Source of the DNA: Streptomyces olivochromogenes
Lineage (GTDB): Bacteria; Actinomycetota; Actinomycetes; Streptomycetales; Streptomycetaceae
DNA: 58,195 nucleotides
Direction of reading: 5' to 3'
NCBI RefSeq assembly: GCF_001514115.1
Contig: NZ_KQ948482.1
Span: 1 to 58,195 of the forward strand
Position 1 is the first letter of the stretch. The number at the start of each line of letters is the position of its first letter. This document shows, piece after piece, positions 1 through 6,928 of this stretch. The position numbers and the translations under genes were made by a program. The notes beneath the pieces were generated by a model that saw only the letters and a program-made list of their open reading frames with translations, made no database searches and was not told the DNA's origin.

Positions 1-18
1 GGCCATTCCATAACGTGC

Positions 19-63
19 GTGCCTCCGGCACGAAAAGCGGGTGTGCCTCCGGCACGAAAAGCG
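19..63. repeat. Two direct copies of a 21-bp hairpin unit
   Basis: The 21-bp unit that begins GTGCCTCCGGCAC and ends GAAAAGCG occurs at 19-39 and again at 43-63. Each unit contains GTGCC-TCC-GGCAC, a 5-bp stem closed by a TCC loop and followed by AAAA. The tandem arrangement suggests a protein-binding or terminator-like element. Confidence 0.7.
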
Positions 64-200
64 TAAAGCGCTGGTTTTGTTTTGTGGGTGGGGGGTTGAG
101 GTTTGAGTTGGGGGGTGAGTTGAGGGGTTGTCATGTGCGTTGTCCGGAGAGGGTTTTGGGGAATCTCCGATTCCCTTAAAAGCGGAGGAAATTGGATTGA

Positions 201-231
201 TATTCCGTGTGAGAAAGTAAACCACGGAATA
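201..231. repeat. Inverted repeat, 9-bp arms
   Basis: TATTCCGTG (201-209) and CACGGAATA (223-231) are perfect inverted arms separated by 13 bases. The surroundings are unusually A+T-rich for this window. It could be an operator for a dimeric repressor, but no gene starts directly downstream. Confidence 0.5.
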
Positions 232-245
232 CCCGGGAAAGGAAA

Positions 246-262
246 GGGCCCCTCCGGGGCCC
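246..262. terminator. GC hairpin with TCC loop
   Basis: GGGCCCC at 246-252 pairs perfectly with GGGGCCC at 256-262 around a TCC loop, flanked by AAAGG and CCTTT that could extend the stem. It may be a terminator without a U-tract, or a member of the local triloop palindrome family (310-324 and 464-480 are similar). Confidence 0.45.
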
Positions 263-750
263 AACCCCTTTCAGGGCAAGGGACGTTGGGTCAGTTCCTG
301 GTGGGTGTGCCTGCCTCCGGCAGGACCGACACCACCCAGGAAGACAGACAGACCGAGGAGAAGACAGGAGCAGACACATCCCCCGGAAGACCGACCAACC
401 AGGAACCGGCCCAACAACAGACAGGCCGAGCAGGCCGGACCCTTGGACCGCCCACACCCTCCCGGGGCCCTCAGGGCCCCACCACGGAGCGCGGAGGCCA
501 CGCCGACGCGCAGCACACCAACCCGCCCCGATCCCCGACGCCGCCGCGCCACCCACGCCCACACCCACCCTTTTTCTCTCATTCGGGCAGGGAGAGCGGC
601 AGCAGAGGGGATGTCAGCTCACCGACCAAGACGGAAAGGCCAGCTGACCAGGGACGCCCGGAGGCCGGCCGCCGGGCAGGGTCAGGAGATGACGCAAGAG
701 ATAGCGCAGGAGTTGTGCGCGTGAGGTGGTGCAACAAATCAAGGCTGCTG

Positions 751-808
751 TATTATGGAACATGTCGGAAGGGGTGGCTCCCCTAACCGGCACCGCCGAA
801 CGTTCGTC
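751..808 (+). promoter_or_regulatory. Shared promoter/leader, copy 1
   Basis: TATTATGGAAC at 751-761 resembles a sigma-70-type -10 box. It is followed by a GGGG-TGGCT-CCCC hairpin (771-783) and by CGAACGTTCGTC ending at 808, 17 bases before the GTG start at 826. The same 11-mer and the GTTCGTC box recur upstream of the genes at 2136 and 9079 with nearly the same distance to the start codon. Confidence 0.7.
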
Positions 809-825
809 AACAGAAAGGCGTCAGC

Positions 826-1173
826 GTGGAAATCGTCATCAGCGGAGGCAAGGTCGCTCCCAGCACGGACGAGATCACGACCCCTCAGGCCGCAAAGGCC
901 CGCCGGATCGCCAACTACCTCCCGCGCCCGGAACTCCTCCGGGACGCCGTCATCGAGCACAACCAGGACGACAACACCACGTCTATCCGGTTCGAGACCA
1001 CGGCCGGCCCCATCCGAATTCTGCTGCCGGTCGCTCAGGGATTCGAATTCCACATCATCCACGACAGCGACACCGGGCCCCGCATTCTCGGAACCTTCCG
1101 GGGTGCATCCCTTTCGGTCCGCGCCGTCGCATTCCGCATCAGTGAATTTCTGCGGACGCGCGGCCTGAAGTAG
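826..1173 (+). CDS. Hypothetical protein, 115 aa
   Basis: I do not recognise this family. The GTG at 826 is chosen because an AAAGG-type ribosome binding site lies about 7 bases upstream and the shared leader ends just before it. The product is a small soluble acidic-to-neutral protein with alternating hydrophobic strands (for example IRILLPVAQGFEFHII), no membrane segment and no cysteine. It is the first gene under the TATTATGGAAC leader, which also precedes the DUF932 and SSB genes, so it is probably co-regulated with them. A strong hairpin follows its stop codon. It may be a plasmid accessory or establishment protein; that is inference from context only. Confidence 0.7.
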   Translation: MEIVISGGKVAPSTDEITTPQAAKARRIANYLPRPELLRDAVIEHNQDDNTTSIRFETTAGPIRILLPVAQGFEFHIIHDSDTGPRILGTFRGASLSVRAVAFRISEFLRTRGLK

Positions 1174-1182
1174 GAGGCAATT

Positions 1183-1212
1183 CCGGGGGGTCCGGTCCAC
1201 CGGGCCCCCCGG
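1183..1212. terminator. Strong GC hairpin after the 826-1173 gene
   Basis: CCGGGGGG (1183-1190) and CCGGT pair with ACCGG and CCCCCCGG (1199-1212) with only one central bulge, giving a 13-bp stem with a two-base loop. No U-tract is present, which is usual for streptomycete terminators. Confidence 0.65.
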
Positions 1213-1251
1213 GCATCCCCACCACCTACACCAACCGGAGGGAAATTCACT

Positions 1252-1749
1252 GTGAGCATGACAAGCATTGAGCCCGCACACCGCGCCATTCCGGCGACCG
1301 AGGGCGAGCGCGAGCAGATGGAGGCCGCATTCCGGGCCGCCCTGGAGCAGCTCCCCGCGAACACCGGTTTCGCGCACGCCGTGCGCGAGTTGGCCCGGCC
1401 CCTGTTCAAGTCGGGTTGGATCTCTGGCGTACGGACCGGGCACACCGGGCCCGCGCTGGCCGACGTGCCGTTGCCGCCTTACACGTTCGGTACGGCTCTG
1501 GCCAACCTGTCCGCCGCCCTGCACGCGGACAGCGGCCCCAGCATCGGGCAGTTGGTCAGCTACCACGGGTCGCAGGAGTGCTGCCACGGCCGCTATTGGG
1601 TGACGCGCATTAAGCGCGAACTGGACCGCCGAGGACGAGAGTCCGTGCTCTACAGCCTCAGCGAGTACAGGAACGGCGCGTTCGTCACCGCACTGACCGG
1701 AGTCCACGCGGAGAGCGTCACCGCATTGCCGCAGCACTGGCAGATGTAG
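1252..1749 (+). CDS. Hypothetical protein, 165 aa
   Basis: The GTG start at 1252 sits 9 bases after a clear GGAGGG ribosome binding site (1237-1242). The 165-residue product is soluble and unrecognised. The N-terminal half is helical (EGEREQMEAAFRAALEQLP). The C-terminal half contains a conserved-looking CCHGRYWVTRI segment with paired cysteines and a histidine, followed by beta-strand-like sequence. There is no signal peptide or membrane segment. It lies between the leader-controlled gene at 826 and a Cys-rich micro-protein, all on the same strand, and is probably a plasmid accessory gene. Function unknown. Confidence 0.75.
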   Translation: MSMTSIEPAHRAIPATEGEREQMEAAFRAALEQLPANTGFAHAVRELARPLFKSGWISGVRTGHTGPALADVPLPPYTFGTALANLSAALHADSGPSIGQLVSYHGSQECCHGRYWVTRIKRELDRRGRESVLYSLSEYRNGAFVTALTGVHAESVTALPQHWQM

Positions 1750-1810
1750 GCCTGGCCGTTCGCGCCCAGGAGCCCAAACCACAACACCTCAGACGGGAAC
1801 GGGAGCCCCC

Positions 1811-1963
1811 ATGGCCTGTGTAAACGCCTGCTCATGCGACCGTGGTTACATCCGTGACGCTGTCTACGACGAGGACACCGGCAAGTCGGTCCCCCGTGAC
1901 TACGTCTGCGGGAACTGCGGCGGCAACCAGTGCATGGACTGCACTTACGGCGACGGCTGCTGA
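1811..1963 (+). CDS. Cys-rich 50-aa micro-protein
   Basis: A short gene with ATG at 1811, a GGGAACGGGAG ribosome binding site ending 6 bases upstream, and a TGA at 1961. The product has eight cysteines in 50 residues, arranged as CVNACSC near the start and CGNCGGNQCMDCTYGDGC at the end. This pattern suggests a small zinc-binding (zinc-ribbon or knuckle) domain, possibly with two metal sites. The final cysteine is the last residue. It follows the 1252-1749 gene by 61 bases. Small Zn-binding proteins of this kind are common on actinobacterial plasmids and phages, usually with unknown roles. Confidence 0.75.
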   Translation: MACVNACSCDRGYIRDAVYDEDTGKSVPRDYVCGNCGGNQCMDCTYGDGC

Positions 1964-2037
1964 CATCAAGTTCGCCACGCTGTAGCCGCAGGTCAGAGCG
2001 TCGCTCCAGGGGTGGGGCGTGCCGGAGATTTAATCAG

Positions 2038-2116
2038 TTGCCCCACCCCCGGAGTTAGGTATTATGGAACCAGTTCGGAAGGGTTGGCCCCCTCCCGGAC
2101 ACGCCGAGAGTTCGTC
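2038..2116 (+). promoter_or_regulatory. Shared promoter/leader, copy 2
   Basis: TTGCCC (2038-2043), a 16-base spacer and TATTAT (2060-2065) form a sigma-70-like promoter. TATTATGGAAC is identical to copies 1 and 3. A GGGTTGGCCCCC hairpin follows, then GAGAGTTCGTC ending at 2116, 19 bases before the GTG at 2136. Relative to copy 1, the spacing from TATTAT to GTTCGTC differs by only one base. Confidence 0.75.
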
Positions 2117-2135
2117 ACCAGAAGGGAAGCCCCAA

Positions 2136-3140
2136 GTGGCTCACGAAATCGAGCAGTTCACCGACGGCACCGCCGCTTTCGCCTCCGCCAACACGAGCGC
2201 GTGGCACAAGCTCGGCACCGTCACCGACGGCGCGATGACTGCCGAGGAGGCCATGCGCATCGCGTCTCTGTCCGGCTGGAACGTGCGACTTCTCCCCCTG
2301 ACCGCGACCGAGATCACGCCCGACGGGGTCGCGCCGCTGGAGGTCGCGCAGCACTTCGCGACCGCGCGCACGCACCCGAAGACCGGCCGCACGCAGACGC
2401 TCGGAGTGGTCGGCAGCGACTACCACCCCGTGCAGAACGAGGAACACGCCGAGTTCCTCAACCTGCTGGCCGACGAGTCCGGAGCGCACTTTGAGACCGC
2501 CGGATCGCTCAAGGACGGCCGTCAGGTGTTCCTGACCATGAAGATGCCGCAGTCCCTCACGATCGGCGGGAACGACGACGTTGATCTGTACATCGCGGCG
2601 TTCAACAGCCACGACGGAGGCAGCGCGTTCCGCATCGTGGTGACGCCGGTCCGGGTCGTGTGCGCGAACACCATGCGCGCGGCCATCCACGGGGCCCGTT
2701 CCTCGTTCGTGGTGCGGCACACCGCCGGAGCCAAGGCCCGTATCGCGCAGGCCCGTTCCGCCCTCGGCCTGACGTTCAAGTACGCCGAGAAGTTCGAGCA
2801 GGCCGCCCAGCGCATGATCGAAGCCGAGATGACGCTCGGCGAGCTCAAGTCGGTGGTGGACGAGCTGTGGCCGGTCAAGGACAACGACCACGCCCGCACC
2901 AAGACCAACCAGCGCCAGCGGTGGGGGGCGATCTCGAACCTGTTCGAGCACGCCGACTCCCAGGCCGGTATCCGGGGCACGCGGTGGGCCGGATACAACG
3001 CGCTCACCGAGTACGCCAACCACGTCGCCCCGACCCGGGGCAAGACCGACGCCGAGAAGGCTGACGCCCGCGCCGAGCGGGTCATCAGCGGCGCGGCGAA
3101 CGACCTGATGGAGAAGGCATTCGCCCTCACCACGGTCTGA
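2136..3140 (+). CDS. DUF932 family protein
   Basis: A 334-residue DUF932 protein (plasmid/phage-like family). Recognisable features are the N-terminal AFASANTSAWHKLGTV segment, the SDYHPVQNEE motif, and the central FNSHDGGSAFRIVVTPVRVVC block with CANTMRAAI, all typical of the family. GTG at 2136 is preferred over the in-frame ATG at 2064, because 2064 lies inside the conserved TATTATGG promoter box. DUF932 proteins are common on conjugative plasmids and phages; their biochemical role is not settled. The gene has its own copy of the shared leader and ends in a strong terminator hairpin, so it is an independent unit. Soluble, no membrane segment. Confidence 0.9.
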   Translation: MAHEIEQFTDGTAAFASANTSAWHKLGTVTDGAMTAEEAMRIASLSGWNVRLLPLTATEITPDGVAPLEVAQHFATARTHPKTGRTQTLGVVGSDYHPVQNEEHAEFLNLLADESGAHFETAGSLKDGRQVFLTMKMPQSLTIGGNDDVDLYIAAFNSHDGGSAFRIVVTPVRVVCANTMRAAIHGARSSFVVRHTAGAKARIAQARSALGLTFKYAEKFEQAAQRMIEAEMTLGELKSVVDELWPVKDNDHARTKTNQRQRWGAISNLFEHADSQAGIRGTRWAGYNALTEYANHVAPTRGKTDAEKADARAERVISGAANDLMEKAFALTTV

Positions 3141-3151
3141 CCCCCTGACCG

Positions 3152-3191
3152 CCGGGCGGGCATCCGTACTCCCCCACGGGTGCCCGCCCGG
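3152..3191. terminator. Terminator of the DUF932 gene
   Basis: A 16-bp stem, 3152-3167 pairing with 3176-3191 and including CCGGGCGGGCA and TGCCCGCCCGG, with an 8-base loop. It starts 12 bases after the DUF932 stop codon. Confidence 0.85.
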
Positions 3192-3221
3192 CCCCTACAG
3201 GCCGCAGAGGCCGCCCCGCCC

Positions 3222-3317
3222 GAGCGCGGAGCGCTCACCCCGCCTCAGGAGCGCGGAGCGCTCCCCGGCCCGCCCCTGCCGCGTAGCGGCAGAGCGTCGC
3301 GTCTGCGGAGCAGCCCG
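3222..3317. repeat. Cluster of triloop palindromes
   Basis: GAGCGC-GGA-GCGCTC occurs twice (3222-3236 and 3249-3263). It is followed by CTGCCGC-GTA-GCGGCAG (3277-3293) and CTGC-GGA-GCAG near 3303. All are perfect inverted repeats with three-base loops, and the GGA loop is the complement of the TCC loops at 19-324. They sit in the 274-base gap between the DUF932 terminator and the gene at 3415. Their role is unknown. Confidence 0.65.
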
Positions 3318-3414
3318 CGCGCCAAGAACACGTCCGCCGCTCCCTGCGCCCAGGCCGCGCCGGCGGATGCCCACCAGCTCGACGCCCCACCCACCGCCCC
3401 ACGGAAGGCCATTC

Positions 3415-4107
3415 ATGCCCATCCCGAAGTGGACGATCAAAGGCATCGTTGACGACTACGACGAGTGTGGTTGCTGCGGCCGCCGCGGACTCAAGCGCAC
3501 GGTAGCGCTGATGCCGCTGGACGCCGACGGGAACGAGGACGGCACCGCCGAAGACGTCGTGTACTACGGCACATCCTGCGCCGCCCGCGCCCTGGGGTGG
3601 AGGCAGGCAACGGTGACCCTGACCGCCCACGCCGCCCAGGTCGAGCGGGACCAGCGCGACGCCTACGCGCGCCGCATGCTCAGCATCTACGCCCCGGTGG
3701 AGTTCGCCCCCGTCCGCGACCAGGCCCACGTCTACTACGGCCGCAACCAGCCCCAGCGGGACACGGGCGTGAAGGCGACCGAGGAAGTGGCGAAGCTGCT
3801 GGCCGAGGCCCGCGCGACGCTGGCCGACACCACGACCGGCCCGGCCCGCCCGTCGCGGATCGAGGACTTCCGCCGTTACGTCGTGATCTTCACCCGTGAC
3901 CGGCACATCCACCTCGTACGGCGCGTGCCGGAGGACGAGGCCAAGCGCAAGGAGCAGGCCGCCGCCGCCCAGCGCCGCGCCGACGAGATCCGGGGCAGCG
4001 TCCTGGTCGTGGCCGCCCTGGACGGCGAGGCCGCGCGGGAGGTCGCGTACGCCGACGACCTGACCCGCCAGTGGAACACGAAAGCCTGGCAGGCCGCCCA
4101 TGCCTGA
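3415..4107 (+). CDS. Hypothetical protein with Cys cluster, 230 aa
   Basis: ATG at 3415 follows a GGAAGG ribosome binding site. The N-terminus carries DECGCCGRRGLKRTVAL and, about 30 residues later, YYGTSCAARALG, which together could bind a zinc ion or act as a treble-clef-like module. The middle and C-terminus are charged and helical (VPEDEAKRKEQAAAAQRRADEI). No membrane segment. The stop overlaps the next gene by 8 bases, so 3415 and 4100 are translationally coupled. The family is unnamed to me, though the CxxCGRxG...YYGTxCA pattern looks conserved enough to be a real actinobacterial plasmid family. Confidence 0.75.
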   Translation: MPIPKWTIKGIVDDYDECGCCGRRGLKRTVALMPLDADGNEDGTAEDVVYYGTSCAARALGWRQATVTLTAHAAQVERDQRDAYARRMLSIYAPVEFAPVRDQAHVYYGRNQPQRDTGVKATEEVAKLLAEARATLADTTTGPARPSRIEDFRRYVVIFTRDRHIHLVRRVPEDEAKRKEQAAAAQRRADEIRGSVLVVAALDGEAAREVAYADDLTRQWNTKAWQAAHA

Positions 4108-4561
4108 CACCGCCCCCGCGCCCCGGTTGTTCATCGGGAGCCGCGTCACCTACCACGGCACCATCACGGAGATGCACGACCGCCCCCTGTACCTCCTGCC
4201 GTGCATGTGGTTCGGCCACTGCGACGCCTGCTGGGAGCAGGACGACGAGTTCGGCGAGCGGCACCCGATGGAGCGGGACCACTTCATGGCGGTCGACCTC
4301 ACCACAGACCGCCGCCTGCACCACGCCCGCCGGGCGCACCTGACCCCGGTCCCGCACGAGTGGCCCGAGGACACCGTTCCGGTCAACATCAACGGCTACT
4401 GGTACGCCGCCGCGTACACCACGCCAGGCGGAAGCGACCGGGCCCGGACGGTGCACTTCTACACCGCCGAGGACTTCATGGGGCGCACTTGGTGCCACAT
4501 CCGGGAGCCCGCGCCCGACATCCGTCGCCTGGACGAGTTGGGCCGCCGCCCCGTCATCTGA
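4100..4561 (+). CDS. Hypothetical protein, 153 aa
   Basis: ATG at 4100 lies inside the end of the previous gene (8-base overlap), implying coupled translation. The 153-residue product begins with a small beta-rich segment (RLFIGSRVTYHGTITEM) that resembles an SH3-like barrel, followed by WFGHCDACWEQDDEFGERHPM, with cysteines in a CDAC arrangement. Trp/Tyr-rich strands follow. No signal peptide or transmembrane helix. A terminator hairpin directly follows the stop. Function unknown; context is a run of small plasmid genes. Confidence 0.75.
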   Translation: MPDTAPAPRLFIGSRVTYHGTITEMHDRPLYLLPCMWFGHCDACWEQDDEFGERHPMERDHFMAVDLTTDRRLHHARRAHLTPVPHEWPEDTVPVNINGYWYAAAYTTPGGSDRARTVHFYTAEDFMGRTWCHIREPAPDIRRLDELGRRPVI

Positions 4562-4564
4562 CCA

Positions 4565-4592
4565 GTGCCCGCGCGCCACGGCGTGCGGGCAC
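4565..4592. terminator. Terminator hairpin after 4100-4561
   Basis: GTGCCCGC (4565-4572) pairs with GCGGGCAC (4585-4592); inner bases can extend the stem. It starts three bases after the stop codon. Confidence 0.7.
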
Positions 4593-4644
4593 CCCCGCCC
4601 GCCGCGCGCAGCCGGCCCCCACCCGTCGCCCCGCTGGAGTCACC

Positions 4645-5142
4645 GTGACGAACCCGCAGCCCGACCAGCCCGCCCGCGCCGACCGCCGCAGCCTGCCGTA
4701 CCCCGGAGACGAAGCGATCACCGCCGCCCGCGACCGCGCGCACCGCGCATTCGCCCAGCTCTTCACCGCCCTGGGGGCAGGACGTCACCGCCTCCACTAC
4801 GGCGCGTTGGACGTCGACGGCCGGTACCGCCTGGCCAGCGCCACCGTCACGGTCACGACCGCCCCTGCATGGCACCTGGACGCGGATCCGGACGAGTTCG
4901 CCGCCATCGAAGCTGCCGTCACGGCCGCCCTGGAAGGCAGCTGCACGGTCCTGGCCACCCTGGTCGTGCAGACCGGCCAGGAACCGGGCCCGGTTGTCTG
5001 CGGGTGCATCGAGCGCGGATGGCTGCACGGCATGAAGGCCGCCGCCGTGCAGGCCGCCGTACGGCCGTGCGGGGGCAGCTCAGCGCCCGTCGCCCGCGCG
5101 TACCCCGCCCCGTTCCTGCCGGACCCGTCCGTCACCGGCTGA
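4645..5142 (+). CDS. Hypothetical protein, 165 aa
   Basis: GTG at 4645 is preceded by CTGGAG at 6 bases. A longer upstream frame is rejected because it runs through the terminator at 4565. The product has an N-terminal helical part and a beta-rich middle (RLASATVTVTTAPAWHLDADPDEFAAIEAAV) with a C-terminal Cys-containing segment (VVCGCIERGW). No membrane helices. It is followed at once by a terminator and by the interrupted gene at 5220. The two share DNA strand and style but no obvious sequence similarity. Function unknown. Confidence 0.7.
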   Translation: MTNPQPDQPARADRRSLPYPGDEAITAARDRAHRAFAQLFTALGAGRHRLHYGALDVDGRYRLASATVTVTTAPAWHLDADPDEFAAIEAAVTAALEGSCTVLATLVVQTGQEPGPVVCGCIERGWLHGMKAAAVQAAVRPCGGSSAPVARAYPAPFLPDPSVTG

Positions 5143-5150
5143 GGCCACCG

Positions 5151-5172
5151 CCCGGCCCCGGCGGGGGCCGGG
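5151..5172. terminator. Terminator hairpin after 4645-5142
   Basis: CCCGGCCCC (5151-5159) pairs perfectly with GGGGCCGGG (5164-5172) around a 4-base loop. Confidence 0.75.
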
Positions 5173-5219
5173 CCGCCCGCCAACTCCCCATTCCTGTACG
5201 CCCTGTGAGGAGACACCCT

Positions 5220-5798
5220 GTGATCACCATTGCCACCCCGTCCGGCACCGTCCGCGCCGTTCCGTCCTAGGCAGACGCCACCGGCAGCGTGCGCTACAGC
5301 CTCACCGATGCCGCCCGGGAAACCGTCCACGTGACCGCGACCAGCAGCCCCGCCCGGTGGGACCAGTTCGACGCCGTCCGGGCCAGTCTCGGATCCGCCA
5401 GCGCCGTGCGCGAGCTGCCCGTCGAACCGCTCGTACGCATCCGTGGCCGCGCCTACCAGGGCAGCACAGTCCGGGTGCTGGCCCACTCCGCCGACGTGCC
5501 CTGGGGGTGGCAAGGACCGGTGTCCCTGGTCGACACCGACGACCGCCCCGCGCCCGAGCAGGCCAGCCAGACGCTGACCGCCATCCTCCGTGCGTGCGCC
5601 AGCAACTACGCCGCACGCAGCGACTTCGCCCGCCTCCAGCTCGCGGCCCGTCGCCACGACACCCCGCAGCTGCTGAAATGGCTGAACGCGATGATCTCGC
5701 ACGCGGAACAGGCGCAGGCCCGCTACCTGGAGGAGGCCGAAGCCCACCGGGTCCAGGCCGCCCGCAGTCTCGCCGCATGGTGGACGCTGGCCCGCTGA
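5220..5798 (+). pseudogene. Hypothetical protein gene interrupted by in-frame TAG
   Basis: A GAGGAG ribosome binding site (5207-5212) precedes GTG at 5220 at ideal spacing. The frame reads VITIATPSGTVRAVPS, meets TAG at 5268-5270, then continues open in the same frame (ADATGSVRYSLTDAARETVHV...) to a TGA at 5796. The segment after the stop has no usable ribosome binding site before its first GTG (5289). The simplest reading is therefore a 192-codon gene with a nonsense mutation at codon 17. The downstream part has beta-strand repeats and a helical C-terminus (HAEQAQARYLEEAEAHRVQAARSLAAWW). Translation restart at 5289, stop-codon readthrough or a sequencing error remain possible. Confidence 0.65.
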
Positions 5799-5906
5799 TT
5801 CACCGCCCGTCCGCACCCGGTGCTCGCACTGCTGCTGGCACTGTTACCCGGCGTTGAAAATGCGGACGGAGGCGGCGTTCACGGTGCCGACGAGCGGTGA
5901 TGGCGA

Positions 5907-5936
5907 CGCCCCGCCGGTGGGTGTCCCGGCGGGGCG
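5907..5936. terminator. Hairpin between convergent genes
   Basis: CGCCCCGCCGG (5907-5917) pairs perfectly with CCGGCGGGGCG (5926-5936), with an 8-base loop. It lies between the forward gene ending at 5798 and the reverse gene ending at 6005, so it could terminate both. Confidence 0.7.
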
Positions 5937-6004
5937 ACCGTCGGCACGGTGTCGTTTTCGTCGGCGAGGTGCCGGTGGTGCAAGGCTGCGCGATGCGTGA
6001 ATCG

Positions 6005-6445
6005 TCAGGCGGCAGGGGCCGTCTGGGGGCTGCTTGCCGTCCTGGCAACCGTGCGATGCAAGGGGAGCAAGAACGCAACGACGAACAGGCCGAAGAAGGT
6101 GATGGGCGAGAGCCAGACGAGTCTCGCAGGGTCGTCCTGCAGCCAGTGCCGGTTGCCCCACCAGTTCGCGAAGACGTCCGTCGCCATCACGGCGCTTGCC
6201 AGCCAGACGCCTTCCCGCCGCACGAGTCCCACCAGCACGGCAACCAGCGGATCGAGGATCGCCAGGCTGACGAAGAACACCTGCAGGGGAACCTGAGGAA
6301 ACGACGCGTAGGCATGGATGCCGTCACGGGCCACATCGAGAATGTGGACGCAGGATCCTTCGAGGAATCCGATCAAGTACACCGCGAGAACCCATCTCGC
6401 CCACAACGGCTGTCCGCTCCATCGTTCCCGCAGCTCAAACCCCAT
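6005..6445 (-). CDS. Integral membrane protein, 146 aa
   Basis: A 146-residue protein with about four predicted membrane helices. Examples are WVLAVYLIGFLEGSCVHIL, PLQVFFVSLAILDPLVAVLVGLV, VWLASAVMATDVFANWWG and LSPITFFGLFVVAFLLPL. The start is ATG at 6445, with a weak GGGTGG upstream. Charged loops contain the NRHWLQDDPARL segment. I do not recognise a catalytic motif, and the family is a streptomycete hypothetical membrane protein. It lies only 9 bases downstream of the ExeA-like relic on the same strand, which suggests it sits at a recombination border. Confidence 0.75.
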   Translation of the reverse strand: MGFELRERWSGQPLWARWVLAVYLIGFLEGSCVHILDVARDGIHAYASFPQVPLQVFFVSLAILDPLVAVLVGLVRREGVWLASAVMATDVFANWWGNRHWLQDDPARLVWLSPITFFGLFVVAFLLPLHRTVARTASSPQTAPAA

Positions 6446-6454
6446 CGGGCCACC

Positions 6455-6751
6455 CTAATCGCCGACCACCTCGCTCACGGAAGCGCGGGCGGCGGCCTCG
6501 TCGACGAGGTTCTTGCCGGTGGCGAACGCGGCGACGAGGGACTGCAGGGCGAGGTTGTTGACCGCCCGCGGGTAACCGCGCGAGGTGGTGTGGATCAGCG
6601 AGAGGGCGTCCTCGGTGAAGAGCTGGTCCGGACGGCCCGCGATCTTCAGTTGGTGGCCGACGTAGCTGGTCGCCTCGTTCGAGGTCATGCCCGGCATCGT
6701 GTAACGCAGGGCGGTCCGCTGCTCGAGGGCCGCCAGGACGGCCAGCTTCAT
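6455..6751 (-). pseudogene. Truncated ExeA/TniB-like AAA ATPase (C-terminal fragment)
   Basis: The 98-residue frame matches the C-terminal lid of ExeA-type AAA ATPases that accompany transposases: an LEQRTALRY segment, MTSNEATSYVGHQLKIAG, then the FTEDALSLIHTTSRGYPRAVNNLAL block. The Walker A and B domains that should precede it (about 170-200 residues) are absent, and a TAG stop lies immediately upstream of the apparent ATG. It is therefore a 5'-truncated relic of an insertion element. No transposase partner is seen nearby. Confidence 0.75.
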
Positions 6752-6928
6752 CTATGCCGAGGGGGTGCTGTCCGTTCTCGCGAACATTGACACTGACTCG
6801 AACTAGGCACCTCCGCGAGCGGTGAACATCCGCTGTCGTAACTCGTGAACAAAGTCACGACGGCAACTGCAGAGAGCCAGGCCGGGCGGCGGAGGGGCCA
6901 GCAGGGACGTTCCGCCGTGGACCCGCCC

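Larger units (their letters stand above)
1..825. other. Non-coding region with short hairpins and G-runs
   Basis: No convincing gene is seen in this stretch. The open frames here lack a ribosome binding site and read as low-complexity Pro/Arg/Thr sequence. It holds short palindromes with three-base loops, a G-rich strand with G-runs at 86-88, 90-95, 110-115 and 124-127, and a 9-bp inverted repeat (TATTCCGTG at 201-209, CACGGAATA at 223-231). Near its right end is the promoter/leader of the first gene. It may be a structural or regulatory part of the replicon, which is inference. Confidence 0.6.

Noticed and set aside
86..127. G-quadruplex at the left end
   Set aside because: Four G-runs exist, but one loop is 14 bases long; too weak to report as a feature.
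133..786. Forward open frames in the first 800 bases
   Set aside because: They run through several hairpins and the shared promoter; composition is low-complexity Pro/Thr/Arg.
802..811. CGAACGTTCG as a LexA (SOS) box
   Set aside because: Actinobacterial SOS boxes have a spacer between GAAC and GTTC; here the arms touch, and copies 2 and 3 are not symmetric.
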